A stretch of DNA of 64,000 bases from Micropruina glycogenica. Its GTDB lineage: Bacteria > Actinomycetota > Actinomycetes > Propionibacteriales > Propionibacteriaceae. Shown here in pieces: positions 1 to 8,530 of the stretch (position 1 is its first letter; each line of letters opens with the position of its first letter). A program made the translations under genes and the position numbers. The notes under the pieces were generated by a model. That model was given only the letters and a program-made list of their open reading frames with translations. It did no database searches and was not told the DNA's origin. The stretch spans positions 992,001 to 1,056,000 of the forward strand of contig NZ_LT985188.1 in NCBI RefSeq assembly GCF_900289045.1, read 5' to 3'.

Positions 1-1031
1 GTCTGCTCGAGGGCATCTTCGGCATCGACCAGGCCGACCACCTGATCACCGAGAACGCGCTGCGCACGCCTCAGCTGCGGCTGGCCAAGAGCGGCTCGGT
101 GCTGCCCGAAGCGCGATTCACCAAACACGCCACGATCGCGGGCAAGCCGCTCACCGGCCTGGTCGACGCCCGCAAGGTGCTCGACGAGTTCGCAGACGGC
201 GCCACCATCGTGTTTCAGGGGCTGCAGCGCTACTGGCAGCCGCTGCGCGAGCTCGTCCGAGGGCTCGAAGAGCAGTTGGGGCACCCCTGCCAGGCCAACG
301 CCTACCTGACCCCGCCGGGTTCGCAGGGCTTCGCGCTGCATTCAGACACCCACGACGTGTTCGTGTTTCAGACGTTCGGGGCCAAGCAGTGGGAGGTGCA
401 TGACGCCGAGGGCGTCCATCAGGTCGACATGGTGCCCGGCGTGTCGATGTACCTGCCCACCGGCACCCCGCACGCGGCCCGCACGCAGGCCACCGCCTCG
501 CTGCACGTCACGGTGGGCATTAACCGTTACGTGTGGCGCGACCTGCTCAAACGCGTCGTCGACCCCTTGCTGGCGGCCGCGGACGACCCGCTACCGGCGG
601 CTCTGTTCGACGACCCCGAGGCCCTGGCCGCCGCCCTTCGCGACCGGTTGGCGACCTTCGCCGACGCCGTGCGTGACGCCGACGCGGCGGGCGTGGTCGC
701 CACCCACGAACGTGCCTTCGCCACCGGACGGCAGCCGCTGCTCGGCGGCGCGCTACTCGACGTGCTGAACGCGCCCGGCATCGACGACGACACCCTGCTG
801 CGCCGACGGGCGGGCAGCACGTGCCTGCTGCGTCCGGCGGGGGAGCGGCTGCATCTACTGCTGGGCGATCGCCGGGTCACCGTGCCGGCTCGCATCGAAC
901 CGGCGGTGCGCGAGTTGTTGGCCCACGACGAGCTGCGGCCGCGTGACCTGCACGACCACCTCGACGCGGCGGGCGCGATCGTGCTGACCCGGCGGATGGT
1001 GCGCGAAGGACTGCTGGAAGTCGTCCGATGA
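1..1031 (+). CDS. JmjC/cupin-domain oxygenase (RoxA-like), 5' end outside window
   Basis: The reading frame is already open at base 3, so the true start lies upstream of the window; the first internal Met-like codon at 99 is not the start. The visible part reads as a cupin_4/JmjC Fe(II)- and 2-oxoglutarate-dependent oxygenase. The metal-binding HxD lies in LHSDTHDVFVFQ (about bases 336-371), and a distal histidine is in GTPHAA near base 470. After the barrel comes a long helical region and a winged-helix-like C-terminus, as in ribosomal-protein hydroxylases of the RoxA/YcfD family. The stop overlaps the next start (ATGA), which suggests translational coupling. The substrate cannot be read from sequence. 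Confidence 0.8.
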   Translation, partial: LLEGIFGIDQADHLITENALRTPQLRLAKSGSVLPEARFTKHATIAGKPLTGLVDARKVLDEFADGATIVFQGLQRYWQPLRELVRGLEEQLGHPCQANAYLTPPGSQGFALHSDTHDVFVFQTFGAKQWEVHDAEGVHQVDMVPGVSMYLPTGTPHAARTQATASLHVTVGINRYVWRDLLKRVVDPLLAAADDPLPAALFDDPEALAAALRDRLATFADAVRDADAAGVVATHERAFATGRQPLLGGALLDVLNAPGIDDDTLLRRRAGSTCLLRPAGERLHLLLGDRRVTVPARIEPAVRELLAHDELRPRDLHDHLDAAGAIVLTRRMVREGLLEVVR

Positions 1032-1909
1032 CCGTGCGCTGCTCGGTGGCGAGTGAGCAGCGCGGCGAACCCCTGGCCGGCACGGCCTCGACGGTGCGGC
1101 ACTTTCTGCTGCTGGAGGACCCGGGCCCGTGGGGGCCCGAGATTCTGCGCAGCCAACGCCTGCCGGGGCCGGTGCGTGAGCCGCTGCTGCACTGGCATCG
1201 CGAGTTGGGGGTGCGTCCGCTGCTGATTCGCCGGCCGGGCCGCTACCTCACCGGGCCCCGTCGCGTGTTCGTGATCAACGCCCGCTACGGGTGGTGCGAG
1301 ACCACGACGGTCGACAACCTGGCCGAGGTGGCTCAGTTCGACCTCGACGGCATCGTCGGCGGGGCGGGTGTGGGGCTGAGCGCGCACCACGAGCCGGTGC
1401 TGCTGGTGTGCACCCACGGCCGGCACGACGCCTGCTGCGCCGAGCGTGGCCGTCCGCTGGCTGCGGCCATCGCCGCCCGGTGGCCCGATCTCACCTGGGA
1501 GAGCTCGCACCTGGGCGGTGACCGGTTCGCCGCCAACCTGCTGGTGATGCCGCAGGCGCACAGTTACGGACGGCTGACCCCCGACGAGGCCCCCGACGTG
1601 GTGGCCGACCACCTCGCCGGCCTGTTGACCCTGCCGCACTACCGCGGGCACTGCACGGTGCCCTGGCCCGAGCAGGCCGCGGAGCACGCGCTGCGCGAGC
1701 GCCTCGGTTTGCGCGAGGTGGACGCCGTGCGGGTGCAGCGGCTGCGCCGCGACGGCACCCTGTTCTCGGTGACGCTGTCGGCCGAGGGTCGCACCTACCG
1801 GGTGGACGTGCGGCATCAGGCTCGTCCGCCCGAATTGCTCACCTGCCACAGCACGGTGCCGTCCGGAGCGGTGAACTACGACCTGGTGGCGCTCACGCGG
1901 CTCAACTGA
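1028..1909 (+). CDS. Sucrase/ferredoxin-like (thioredoxin-fold Fe-S) protein
   Basis: This 293-residue protein matches the sucrase/ferredoxin-like family, which has a thioredoxin-like fold expected to carry a [2Fe-2S] cluster. The signature CTHGRHDACCAERG sits at about residues 128-141, and a second conserved block, SSHLGGDRFAANLL, follows about 30 residues later. Its ATG overlaps the stop of the upstream JmjC gene, so the two are probably co-transcribed. No signal peptide or membrane segment is seen, so it should be cytoplasmic. The precise reaction is unknown for most of this family; the name sucrase is historical. Confidence 0.8.
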   Translation: MTVRCSVASEQRGEPLAGTASTVRHFLLLEDPGPWGPEILRSQRLPGPVREPLLHWHRELGVRPLLIRRPGRYLTGPRRVFVINARYGWCETTTVDNLAEVAQFDLDGIVGGAGVGLSAHHEPVLLVCTHGRHDACCAERGRPLAAAIAARWPDLTWESSHLGGDRFAANLLVMPQAHSYGRLTPDEAPDVVADHLAGLLTLPHYRGHCTVPWPEQAAEHALRERLGLREVDAVRVQRLRRDGTLFSVTLSAEGRTYRVDVRHQARPPELLTCHSTVPSGAVNYDLVALTRLN

Positions 1910-1911
1910 CC

Positions 1912-1998
1912 TGGCGCGAGTTGGGGACGGTTCCTATAGCGCGCCACATCGGTCCGCACCACTAGATGTGGGGGTGGCGCGAGTTAGGAACCGTCCCC
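1912..1998. repeat. Inverted repeat with GGGGACGGTTCC arms
   Basis: A 13-base arm at 1923-1935 (GGGGACGGTTCCT) is the exact reverse complement of 1986-1998. Each arm is preceded by the direct repeat TGGCGCGAGTT (1912-1922 and 1975-1985). It lies between two convergent genes. The core motif recurs at 7079-7125 and 16100-16119, so it is a dispersed repeat that may also act as a terminator. Confidence 0.7.
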
Positions 1999-2000
1999 AC

Positions 2001-2807
2001 TCAGCGCCACTCGCCGTCCGTCGGCACGATCAACGGCGTTCCCGAGACGGGGTCGGGCATCACCACGCAGTTCAGTTCGAACACCTCGCGCACCAGGTGT
2101 TCGGTCAACACCTCGGACGGCGCGCCGGTCGCGATCACCTCACCGGCCTTGAGCACGATCAGGTGAGTGGCGTAGCGGGCCGCCTGGTTGAGGTCGTGCA
2201 GCACCGCCACGATGGTGGTGCCGGCCCGATGCAGGCGGGCGAACAGGTCGAGCATCTCGATCTGGTGGGTGAGATCGAGGTAGGTGGTCGGCTCGTCCAG
2301 CAGCAGAATCGGCGTCTGCTGGGCGATCGCCATGGCCGCCCACACCCGCTGCCGCTGGCCCCCCGACAGCTCGGCCACCTCACGGGTGGCCAGTTCGGCC
2401 ACGTTGGTGGCCGTCATCGCGTCGCGGACTGCGGCCTCGTCTGCGTCGGTCCACTGCCGCACCAGCTTCTGATAAGGGAATCGGCCACGGCTCACCAGGT
2501 CGACCACCGTGATGCCCTCGGGCGCGATGGACGACTGCGGCAACAGCCCCACGGTGCGCGCGAACTCTTTGGGCTTGAACGACGCCAACGACCGGCCGTC
2601 CAACGTGACCTCACCCGCGGCGGGCCGCAGCAGCCGCGACAGCGAGCGCAGCAGAGTGGATTTGCCGCAGGCGTTCGGGCCGATGATCACGGTGAACTCG
2701 TCGCCCGGCACGTCGACGCTCAACCCGGTGCTCACCACGCGCTGGTCGTAGCGCAGCGTGACGGACTCGGCGCGCAGCCGGCCGGGGGACGGGATCGATG
2801 CGCTCAT
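2001..2807 (-). CDS. Iron-siderophore ABC transporter ATP-binding protein (FecE/FepC-like)
   Basis: This 268-residue ABC ATPase should power ferric-siderophore import with the two permeases transcribed just before it. Walker A is GPNACGKST, the signature motif is LSGGQRQR and Walker B is ILLLDEPTTYLD. The spacing and the H-loop (VLHDLNQAARY) are those of the FecE/BtuD group. I place the start at the ATG at 2807, which overlaps the upstream permease stop (ATGA). The same frame stays open far upstream, but that is antisense-like shadow of the permease gene. It is the last gene of a three-gene operon. Confidence 0.92.
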   Translation of the reverse strand: MSASIPSPGRLRAESVTLRYDQRVVSTGLSVDVPGDEFTVIIGPNACGKSTLLRSLSRLLRPAAGEVTLDGRSLASFKPKEFARTVGLLPQSSIAPEGITVVDLVSRGRFPYQKLVRQWTDADEAAVRDAMTATNVAELATREVAELSGGQRQRVWAAMAIAQQTPILLLDEPTTYLDLTHQIEMLDLFARLHRAGTTIVAVLHDLNQAARYATHLIVLKAGEVIATGAPSEVLTEHLVREVFELNCVVMPDPVSGTPLIVPTDGEWR

Positions 2808-3862
2808 GTGCGACGCCTCGCTTCTTGAATCAGCAGGGTGAGCAGGTAGAAGCCGCCCAGCACGACGGTGACGATGCCCACCGGCACGTCGACGGGCAGG
2901 GTGTGTTGTGCGATCAGGTCGGCGCTGAGCAGCAGCAGCGCCCCGATGAACGCCGACCCGGCGATCGGAATGCCGGCGCTGCCCGCCAGTCGGCGGGCCA
3001 CCTGCGGCGCGGCCAGCGCCACGAAGGCGATCGGCCCCGTCGCAGCGGTCACGATCGCCACCAGGGCCACCGCGAACAGCACCAGCCCGAGGCGCGACCG
3101 TTCGACGTCGACGCCGTGTGCCGCAGCCGCGTCGTCGCCCAATTCGAGCTGCCGCAACTGCGGCACCAGCAGCAGCCCGGGCAGACACACCGCCAGGGCG
3201 ATCACGGCGGGCAGCAACGTGCCCCAGTTCATCAACGACAGCGACCCCGCGCCCCAGATGGACGCCGCCATCGCTACTTCTTCTTGCGCCCGCAGCAGCA
3301 GAAACAGGTTCACCGACTGAAGCATCGCCGTCACGGCGATGCCCACGATGATCAGCCGAAAGCCCTGCATGCCGCGCCGGTAGGCCAGCAGGTAGACCAC
3401 GACGGCCGTCGCCAGGCCGCCCACCAGGGCACCCAGCGACAGCGACACCGCGCCGGTGCCGATCACGGTCAACGCGATCAGGGCCCCGGTGTAGGCGCCG
3501 GTGGCGAAGCCGATCACGTCGGGCGAGCCCAGCGGGTTGCGGGTCAGCGACTGAAAGATCGCGCCCGAGATCGCCAGCGCGCCGCCGAACACCACCGCCC
3601 CCAGCACCCGCGGCAGCCGCCAGTCGCGCACGACGGTGGTGATGAAGCCGCCGTCGGTGGCGAACAGCGCCTGCACCACCTCGGCGGGCGAGAGCGGCAG
3701 GTCGCCGAAGCCGAGTGCGACAACGGCCAGCGCCAGCGTCAGCAGCACCGACGCCACCGCCACCACCACGCCGCGGCGCGGCACCCAGCCGCCGATCAGG
3801 GGCACCGGCAGCGATTCGGACCGCGGGTCGAGCGACGTCCGGTCGGCTAGCTCGGCGCTCAC
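2804..3862 (-). CDS. Iron-siderophore ABC transporter permease (FecD-like)
   Basis: This 352-residue integral membrane protein of the FecCD/BtuC family should form one half of the transport channel. The family signature is visible as SLTRNPLGSPDVIGFATGAY, and about nine to ten hydrophobic helices follow an N-terminal cytosolic stretch of about 30 residues. It overlaps the preceding permease by 4 bases and the ATPase by 4 bases, so translation of the three is coupled. The divergent binding-protein gene completes the importer. The siderophore type cannot be inferred. Confidence 0.9.
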   Translation of the reverse strand: MSAELADRTSLDPRSESLPVPLIGGWVPRRGVVVAVASVLLTLALAVVALGFGDLPLSPAEVVQALFATDGGFITTVVRDWRLPRVLGAVVFGGALAISGAIFQSLTRNPLGSPDVIGFATGAYTGALIALTVIGTGAVSLSLGALVGGLATAVVVYLLAYRRGMQGFRLIIVGIAVTAMLQSVNLFLLLRAQEEVAMAASIWGAGSLSLMNWGTLLPAVIALAVCLPGLLLVPQLRQLELGDDAAAAHGVDVERSRLGLVLFAVALVAIVTAATGPIAFVALAAPQVARRLAGSAGIPIAGSAFIGALLLLSADLIAQHTLPVDVPVGIVTVVLGGFYLLTLLIQEARRRT

Positions 3863-4923
3863 AGTTCACTCGCCCTGCGCCGCCGCACCAGCACGATCAG
3901 CACGGGCGCGCCGATCAGGGCGGTCACGATGCCCGCCGGCAACTCGCCGGGCGGCATCACCACCCGGCCCGCCACGTCGGCGAGCAGCAGCAGCACGGGC
4001 GCGGCCAGCACCGAGTGGGCGATGATCCAGCGCTGGTCGGGCCCCACGATCCAACGCACGGCGTGCGGCACCATCAGCCCGACGAACGAGATCGGCCCCG
4101 CCAGGGCGGTGGCGCTGCCGGCCAGCAGCATGACGGCCAACACCGCGAACACCCGGGTGCGCACCACGCGGGCGCCCAGGGCGGACGCCAGGTCGTCACC
4201 CAGGGCGATGGCGTTGAGAGACGACCCGATGGCCAGCGCGACACCAAGCCCGAGCAGCACCAGCGGCCCGGCCCACGTGAGCAGACCCACGTCGCGGTCG
4301 AGCAGCGAGCCCGACTGCCACGCCGTCATGCCGGCGAACCGCGCACGATCGGTCAGCACGATGGCACTGGTGATGCCGGCGAGCACAGCCCCCAGTGCGA
4401 CACCGGCCAGAATGAGCCGCACCGGGCTGCCGCCATCTGCGCCCAGCGACCCGATGGCGTACACCAGCACCGACGCGCCGAACGCTCCGGCGTAGGCGAG
4501 CGCCAGGGTGCCGAACGAGCCGGTGACGCCCGCCAGACCGGTGCCGATCGCCATCGCGAACGCCGCGCCCGCGTTGACGCCCAGAATGCCCGGGTCGGCC
4601 AGCGGGTTACGGGTGACGGCCTGAATCAGGGCACCCGACACACCCAACGCGGCACCGGCGACCAGCCCGATCAGTGTGCGCGGCACGCGCAGGTCGTTGA
4701 TCACCGACGCGTTGGCGCCGGTGTCGTTGCCCAGCAGAATCTGCAGCACCTCGGCCGGGGGAATGGCCCGCGTGCCGACCGCGAGGCTGGCCAGTACGGC
4801 CGCGGCCAGGGCCACCAGCAGCACCACGAAACCGCCTGCGCGGGCCGCTGGACTCGGTGTTTCGCGCGTCCCTTCGGTGGCGAGGCTCGGTCGCGGACGC
4901 ACAGAGGTCACGCGCGTGATCAT
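3859..4923 (-). CDS. Iron-siderophore ABC transporter permease (FecC-like)
   Basis: This 354-residue FecCD-family permease is paralogous to its neighbour and has the signature AVTRNPLADPGILGVNAGAA. It is the first gene of the leftward iron-uptake operon. The chosen ATG at 4923 lies inside the iron-box palindrome, with no Shine-Dalgarno sequence possible between box and start. Either the mRNA is leaderless, or translation begins slightly downstream (for example GTG at 4911). DtxR/IdeR binding here would directly block transcription initiation. Confidence 0.9.
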   Translation of the reverse strand: MITRVTSVRPRPSLATEGTRETPSPAARAGGFVVLLVALAAAVLASLAVGTRAIPPAEVLQILLGNDTGANASVINDLRVPRTLIGLVAGAALGVSGALIQAVTRNPLADPGILGVNAGAAFAMAIGTGLAGVTGSFGTLALAYAGAFGASVLVYAIGSLGADGGSPVRLILAGVALGAVLAGITSAIVLTDRARFAGMTAWQSGSLLDRDVGLLTWAGPLVLLGLGVALAIGSSLNAIALGDDLASALGARVVRTRVFAVLAVMLLAGSATALAGPISFVGLMVPHAVRWIVGPDQRWIIAHSVLAAPVLLLLADVAGRVVMPPGELPAGIVTALIGAPVLIVLVRRRRASEL

Positions 4924-4940
4924 AGGCTAGCCTTACCTAA
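4922..4940. promoter_or_regulatory. DtxR/IdeR-type iron box
   Basis: The 19 bases ATAGGCTAGCCTTACCTAA match 15 of 19 positions of the known consensus TTAGGTTAGGCTAACCTAA. The site lies in the 53-base gap between the divergent permease operon and the binding-protein gene, so a single repressor site could control both. Repression by Fe(II)-loaded DtxR/IdeR is established for such boxes in actinobacteria; binding here is inference. Confidence 0.8.
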
Positions 4941-4976
4941 AATCTGCAACCGCAGCCTGCCGAGCAAAGGATTTTC

Positions 4977-5981
4977 ATGCGTTTTCGCGCTCTCGCCGCC
5001 GCAATCGTGGCAACTCTCGCAGCGGGCCTGGCCGCCTGCTCGTCCGGGCCGGCCGCCACGTCGGCGGCGCCGGCATCGTCCGGTTCGGCGTCGGCGCCGG
5101 CCGATTCGGCCTTTCCGGCCACCGTCGCCACCAAGTTCGGCGGCGTCACGATCAACGCCAAGCCCACCCGGGTGGTGGCGCTGGGCTGGGGCGACGCCGA
5201 GACCGCGCTGGCGCTCGGCGTACAGCCGGTGGGCGCGTCCGACTGGCTCGGCTTCGGCGGTGAGGGCGTCGGGCCGTGGGCCAAGGGGCTGTACAGCACC
5301 GCGCCCACGCTGATCGGCACCATGGAGCCCGAGTACGAGAAGATCGCCGCGCTCAAGCCCGACCTGATTCTCGACGTGAAGGGCTCCGGCGACCAGGCGC
5401 GCTACGAACGGCTGAAGAGCATCGCCACCACCGTCGGCGTGCCCGCCGGCGGCGACAGTTACCTGACCAACGCGACCCAGCAGATGACGATGATCGCCAC
5501 CGCCCTGGGCGAGAAGGCGAAGGGCGAGGAACTGCTCAAGCAGGTCACGGACGCCTTCGCTTCCGCCGCGGCCGCCCACCCCGACTGGAAGGGCAAGACG
5601 ATGAGCGCCGTCACCAAGACCGCCGAAGGCTGGGGCGCCTACATCGAGGGCAGCGAGCGGGTCACGTTCATGCAGAACCTCGGCTTCGTGCAGAACCCGC
5701 GGATCGCCGCGTCGAAGGCCAACGCCACCGGATTCTCGGTCACCCTGTCGCCCGAGAACCTCGACCAGGCCGACGCCGACGTGATCGTCGCCTTCCCGAT
5801 CTTCATCAAAACCGATCAGCTCACCGGCGACGCGGCCTGGAAGGCGATTCCCGCCGTGAAGGACGGCCGGGCCGTGGTGATCGACGGCGACCTGGCGTCC
5901 GCCTACTCGTTGGGCACCACGTTGGCCACCACCTACGCCATCGACCAGTTGGTGCCCAAGCTCGAGTCCGTACTCAAGTAA
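4977..5981 (+). CDS. Iron-siderophore ABC transporter substrate-binding lipoprotein
   Basis: This 334-residue class III (FecB/FhuD-type) binding protein has an N-terminal signal peptide ending in the lipobox LAAC, with lipidation expected at Cys21. A low-complexity Ser/Ala/Pro linker follows, then the helical-backbone binding fold, with motifs such as RVVALGWGDAETALALG and EYEKIAALKPDLIL. An AAAGGA ribosome site lies 5 bases before the ATG. It is divergent from the permease/ATPase operon across the iron box, consistent with iron-repressed expression. It would deliver the ferric siderophore to the permeases at the outer face of the membrane. Confidence 0.92.
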   Translation: MRFRALAAAIVATLAAGLAACSSGPAATSAAPASSGSASAPADSAFPATVATKFGGVTINAKPTRVVALGWGDAETALALGVQPVGASDWLGFGGEGVGPWAKGLYSTAPTLIGTMEPEYEKIAALKPDLILDVKGSGDQARYERLKSIATTVGVPAGGDSYLTNATQQMTMIATALGEKAKGEELLKQVTDAFASAAAAHPDWKGKTMSAVTKTAEGWGAYIEGSERVTFMQNLGFVQNPRIAASKANATGFSVTLSPENLDQADADVIVAFPIFIKTDQLTGDAAWKAIPAVKDGRAVVIDGDLASAYSLGTTLATTYAIDQLVPKLESVLK

Positions 5982-6053
5982 CCCCGCACGCCTGCTGCGG
6001 CGCTCGGGCGGGTCTGCTTGCCGTCCGGGCGCCGAGCCGGGAGAGTCCTACCC

Positions 6054-7079
6054 ATGAAGTTCCTGTTTCTGGGCGCGGGCGCGATCGGCACCTACGTGGG
6101 CGGCAGCCTGGCCGCCGCGGGTGACGAGGTGACGTTCATCGAACGTCCAGAAACCGCGGCCGTGATCGCCGAGCACGGGCTCAAGGTGCACACCGCCGAC
6201 ACCACCCGCGTCGTGCGCGACGTCACCGTGCATGGCAGTGCCGCAGAGGCGCTGGCCCACGGGCCCTACGACATCGGCGTGTTCGCGCTGAAGTCGTTCG
6301 ACACCCAGACCGCCCTCGACGAGCTGCTGGCCACCGGGTACGAGGTGCCCACCATCTTGTCGTTGCAGAACGGCGTCGACAACGAACCGACCATCGCGGC
6401 CACCCTGGGTGCCGACAAGGTGATCGCCGGCACGGTCGCCACCGCCGTCAGCAAGCCGGGCGTGGGTGAGGTGGTCGAAGAGAAGCACCGCGGCATCGGC
6501 GTGGCCCTTGGCCACCCACTCGCTCAGCCGCTGGTCGAGGCACTCGACCGCGCGGGCCTCTCGGGCAAGGCGTTCGACGACGCGCCGTCGATGAAGTGGT
6601 CGAAGCTGCTCACCAACCTCACCGGCAACGCGACCTCGGCGATTCTGGACGAAACCGTCGCCGAACTCTTCGCCGACAAGCGCAGTTACACCATCGAAGT
6701 GGCCGTGCTGGCCGAATGTCTGGCGGTCATGAAGGCCAAGGGTTACCGGGTGGTCGACCTACCGGGTACCCCGGTGCGCGCCCTCGCGTGGGCCACCAAG
6801 CTGCCACGCTTCATCGCCCAGCCGGCCCTCACCAAAGCCCTGGGCGCCGGCCGCGGCGACAAGATGCCCAGCTTTCACATCGACCTGCACGGTGGCCGCG
6901 GCCGCACCGAGGTCAGCTTTCTCAACGGCGCCGTCGCACGCGGCGGCGAACAGGCGGGTGTGCCCACCCCCGTCAACGCGCTGCTCACCGACACCCTCGA
7001 AGCACTCAGCGCCGGCGAACTGCCGCTGGATGCCTACCGGCACGACCCGGACGCCCTGCTGGCGCGCCTGGCCCGCTGA
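6054..7079 (+). CDS. panE: 2-dehydropantoate 2-reductase (ketopantoate reductase)
   Basis: This 341-residue ApbA/PanE-family enzyme should reduce ketopantoate to pantoate with NADPH, for pantothenate and coenzyme A synthesis. The N-terminal Rossmann loop is FLGAGAIGTYVG (residues 4-15), and the family block LSLQNGVDNE follows near residue 105. The helical C-terminal domain carries WSKLLTNLTGNA. I chose the ATG at 6054, preceded by a GGGAGAG ribosome site; an alternative upstream frame start lacks support. PanE-like paralogues of other specificity exist, so the substrate is probable rather than certain. Confidence 0.82.
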   Translation: MKFLFLGAGAIGTYVGGSLAAAGDEVTFIERPETAAVIAEHGLKVHTADTTRVVRDVTVHGSAAEALAHGPYDIGVFALKSFDTQTALDELLATGYEVPTILSLQNGVDNEPTIAATLGADKVIAGTVATAVSKPGVGEVVEEKHRGIGVALGHPLAQPLVEALDRAGLSGKAFDDAPSMKWSKLLTNLTGNATSAILDETVAELFADKRSYTIEVAVLAECLAVMKAKGYRVVDLPGTPVRALAWATKLPRFIAQPALTKALGAGRGDKMPSFHIDLHGGRGRTEVSFLNGAVARGGEQAGVPTPVNALLTDTLEALSAGELPLDAYRHDPDALLARLAR

Positions 7080-7125
7080 ACCGAAGGAACCGTCCCCTGA
7101 ACCAACGGGGACGGTTCCTTCGGTT
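7079..7125. terminator. Perfect 19-bp hairpin between convergent genes
   Basis: Bases 7079-7097 are the exact reverse complement of 7107-7125, with a 9-base loop. The arms contain the repeat core GGGGACGGTTCC and overlap the last bases of the stop codons of both flanking convergent genes. It is probably a bidirectional terminator, although no T-tract is evident. Confidence 0.75.
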
Positions 7126-8039
7126 CACGCGTTCAACGCCAGCGCCGCGACGATCCGCTCCGCCGGCCCGCCCAGGTTGAGCAGGTCGGCCAGTTCGGCG
7201 AACACCTCGGGCTTGGCCGGTTCGGTGGGCAGCAGCAGGTCGGCCTCGGTGACGTCCAAAGGTACGTCGGTGCGCACCCGCACCACTTCGCGCGCCGGCC
7301 CCAGGTAGTCGATGCCGGCGCTGAGCCGAGCGGTGAGGGCGGGGGAGAGCTTCTTGGCCGAGGCCGCCGCCAGCACCCCCTCGAGGTCGCCGTGGTCGGC
7401 GATCAGCTTCGCCGCGGTCTTCTCGCCGATGCCGGCGACACCCGGTAGTCCGTCCGAGGCGTCGCCGCGCAGCGTGGCGAAGTCGGCGTAGCCGGCGCCC
7501 CCGATGCCGTACTTGGCCACCAGTGCGGTCTCGTCGAACACCTCGTGGTTGCGGACGCCCTTCACCACCGACAGCACGCGCACCGAGCGGGCGTCGTCGA
7601 CGAGTTGAAACAGGTCGCGGTCACCGGTGATCACCTCGACCGGCATGGACGAACGCGCCGCCAGGGTGGCGATGACGTCATCGGCCTCGAACCCATCGGC
7701 GCCCACCACGGCGATGCCGAGCGCGTCCAGCACGGCCAGGATCAGCGGCACCTGCGGCGTCAGTTCGTCGGGCACCACTTCGACGTCGCCGGCCAGCACC
7801 CGGTGCGCCTTGTACGTCGGCACCAGTTCGACCCGCCAAGCCGGACGCCACGAGTTGTCCCAGCAGGCGGCCGCGTGGGTGGGTCGGTAGTCGGTGATGA
7901 ACCTGGCCATGAAATCGAGCAGGCCGCGCACGGCATTGACGCTCTGCCCGTCCTGCGCCCGAAGGCTGCCTGGCAAGCCGAAAAAAGCCCTGAAGTACAG
8001 CGATGCCGTGTCGAAAAGTTGCAGATTCGGCCGGTTCAT
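7125..8039 (-). CDS. 5'-3' exonuclease (PolA N-terminal/FEN-like family)
   Basis: This stand-alone protein of about 304 residues resembles the 5'-nuclease domain of DNA polymerase I. Metal-binding acidic motifs are visible: FDTASLYFRAFF near the N-terminus, FEADDVIATLA in the middle and EVITGDRDLFQLV shortly after. A helix-hairpin-helix-like GLPGVAGIGEKTAAKL follows. No polymerase domain is attached, so it is likely a flap or RNA-primer nuclease paralogue used in repair or replication. The start is the ATG at 8039, or the in-frame GTG at 8045. It is divergent from the AsnC-type regulator only 25 bases away. Confidence 0.87.
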   Translation of the reverse strand: MNRPNLQLFDTASLYFRAFFGLPGSLRAQDGQSVNAVRGLLDFMARFITDYRPTHAAACWDNSWRPAWRVELVPTYKAHRVLAGDVEVVPDELTPQVPLILAVLDALGIAVVGADGFEADDVIATLAARSSMPVEVITGDRDLFQLVDDARSVRVLSVVKGVRNHEVFDETALVAKYGIGGAGYADFATLRGDASDGLPGVAGIGEKTAAKLIADHGDLEGVLAAASAKKLSPALTARLSAGIDYLGPAREVVRVRTDVPLDVTEADLLLPTEPAKPEVFAELADLLNLGGPAERIVAALALNA

Positions 8040-8052
8040 CCGCACATAGTGA

Positions 8053-8058
8053 CACGAT
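8053..8058 (+). promoter_or_regulatory. Putative -10 element (CACGAT), leaderless start
   Basis: CACGAT ends 6 bases before the ATG at 8065 and no ribosome site is present. The predicted transcript would begin at the start codon. The same spacing recurs at about a dozen genes in this window. Confidence 0.45.
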
Positions 8059-8064
8059 TACGTC

Positions 8065-8502
8065 ATGGAGAGCACGGACCGCCAGATACTCACGTTGCTG
8101 GCCAAGGACGGGCGCATGTCGTACACCGACATCGGCCGCGAAACGGGCCTCTCGACCAGCGCTGCCCAGCAACGGGTGCGCCGGTTGGAGCAGCGCGGGC
8201 TGATCACCGGTTACCGCGCCGAGATCAGCGCCGAGGCATTGGGCCTTGTGCTGACGGCTTTCATCGCGTTGAAGGGCTCGGACCCCGCCACCGACGACCA
8301 GATTCCCGAGCGGCTCGCGCACCTGAACAACATCGTGTCGTGCTACTCCGTGGCCGGCGACGCCAGCTACATACTCATCGTGCAGGTCGAAACCCCGGCC
8401 GAGCTCGAGGCGCTGCTTGCGCAGATTCGCATCGCCGCCGGAGTGTCGACGCTGACCACGCTGGTGCTGTCGGTGCCGTACCGCGACCGGGTCGTGCTCT
8501 GA
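8065..8502 (+). CDS. Lrp/AsnC-family transcriptional regulator
   Basis: This 145-residue regulator has an N-terminal AsnC-type helix-turn-helix (residues 2-50, with LLAKDGRMSYTDIGRETGLS and VRRLEQRGLITGY). A C-terminal RAM/AsnC ligand-binding domain follows, containing VAGDASYILIVQV. Length and layout are typical of the family, which senses amino acids or related metabolites as octamers. It is divergent from the exonuclease gene and 28 bases upstream of lnt. The target genes are unknown. Confidence 0.9.
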   Translation: MESTDRQILTLLAKDGRMSYTDIGRETGLSTSAAQQRVRRLEQRGLITGYRAEISAEALGLVLTAFIALKGSDPATDDQIPERLAHLNNIVSCYSVAGDASYILIVQVETPAELEALLAQIRIAAGVSTLTTLVLSVPYRDRVVL

Positions 8503-8518
8503 GGTCCGCGGCGCTGGG

Positions 8519-8524
8519 TAGCAT
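8519..8524 (+). promoter_or_regulatory. Putative -10 element (TAGCAT) for leaderless lnt
   Basis: TAGCAT lies 6 bases before the GTG start at 8531, the spacing expected when transcription begins at the start codon. No Shine-Dalgarno sequence is seen. Confidence 0.5.
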
Positions 8525-8530
8525 TCCTGG

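Noticed and set aside
527-1849. A 440-codon open frame on the minus strand opposite the first two genes
   Set aside because: It is antisense shadow. The plus-strand genes have clear family motifs and the minus frame is compositionally biased with none.
2808-3869. Long upstream extension of the FecE-like frame (a 622-codon open frame)
   Set aside because: It is a GC-driven shadow of the permease gene on the same strand in another frame; the sequence is Arg/Gly/Ala-rich and lacks any domain before the true ATG at 2807.
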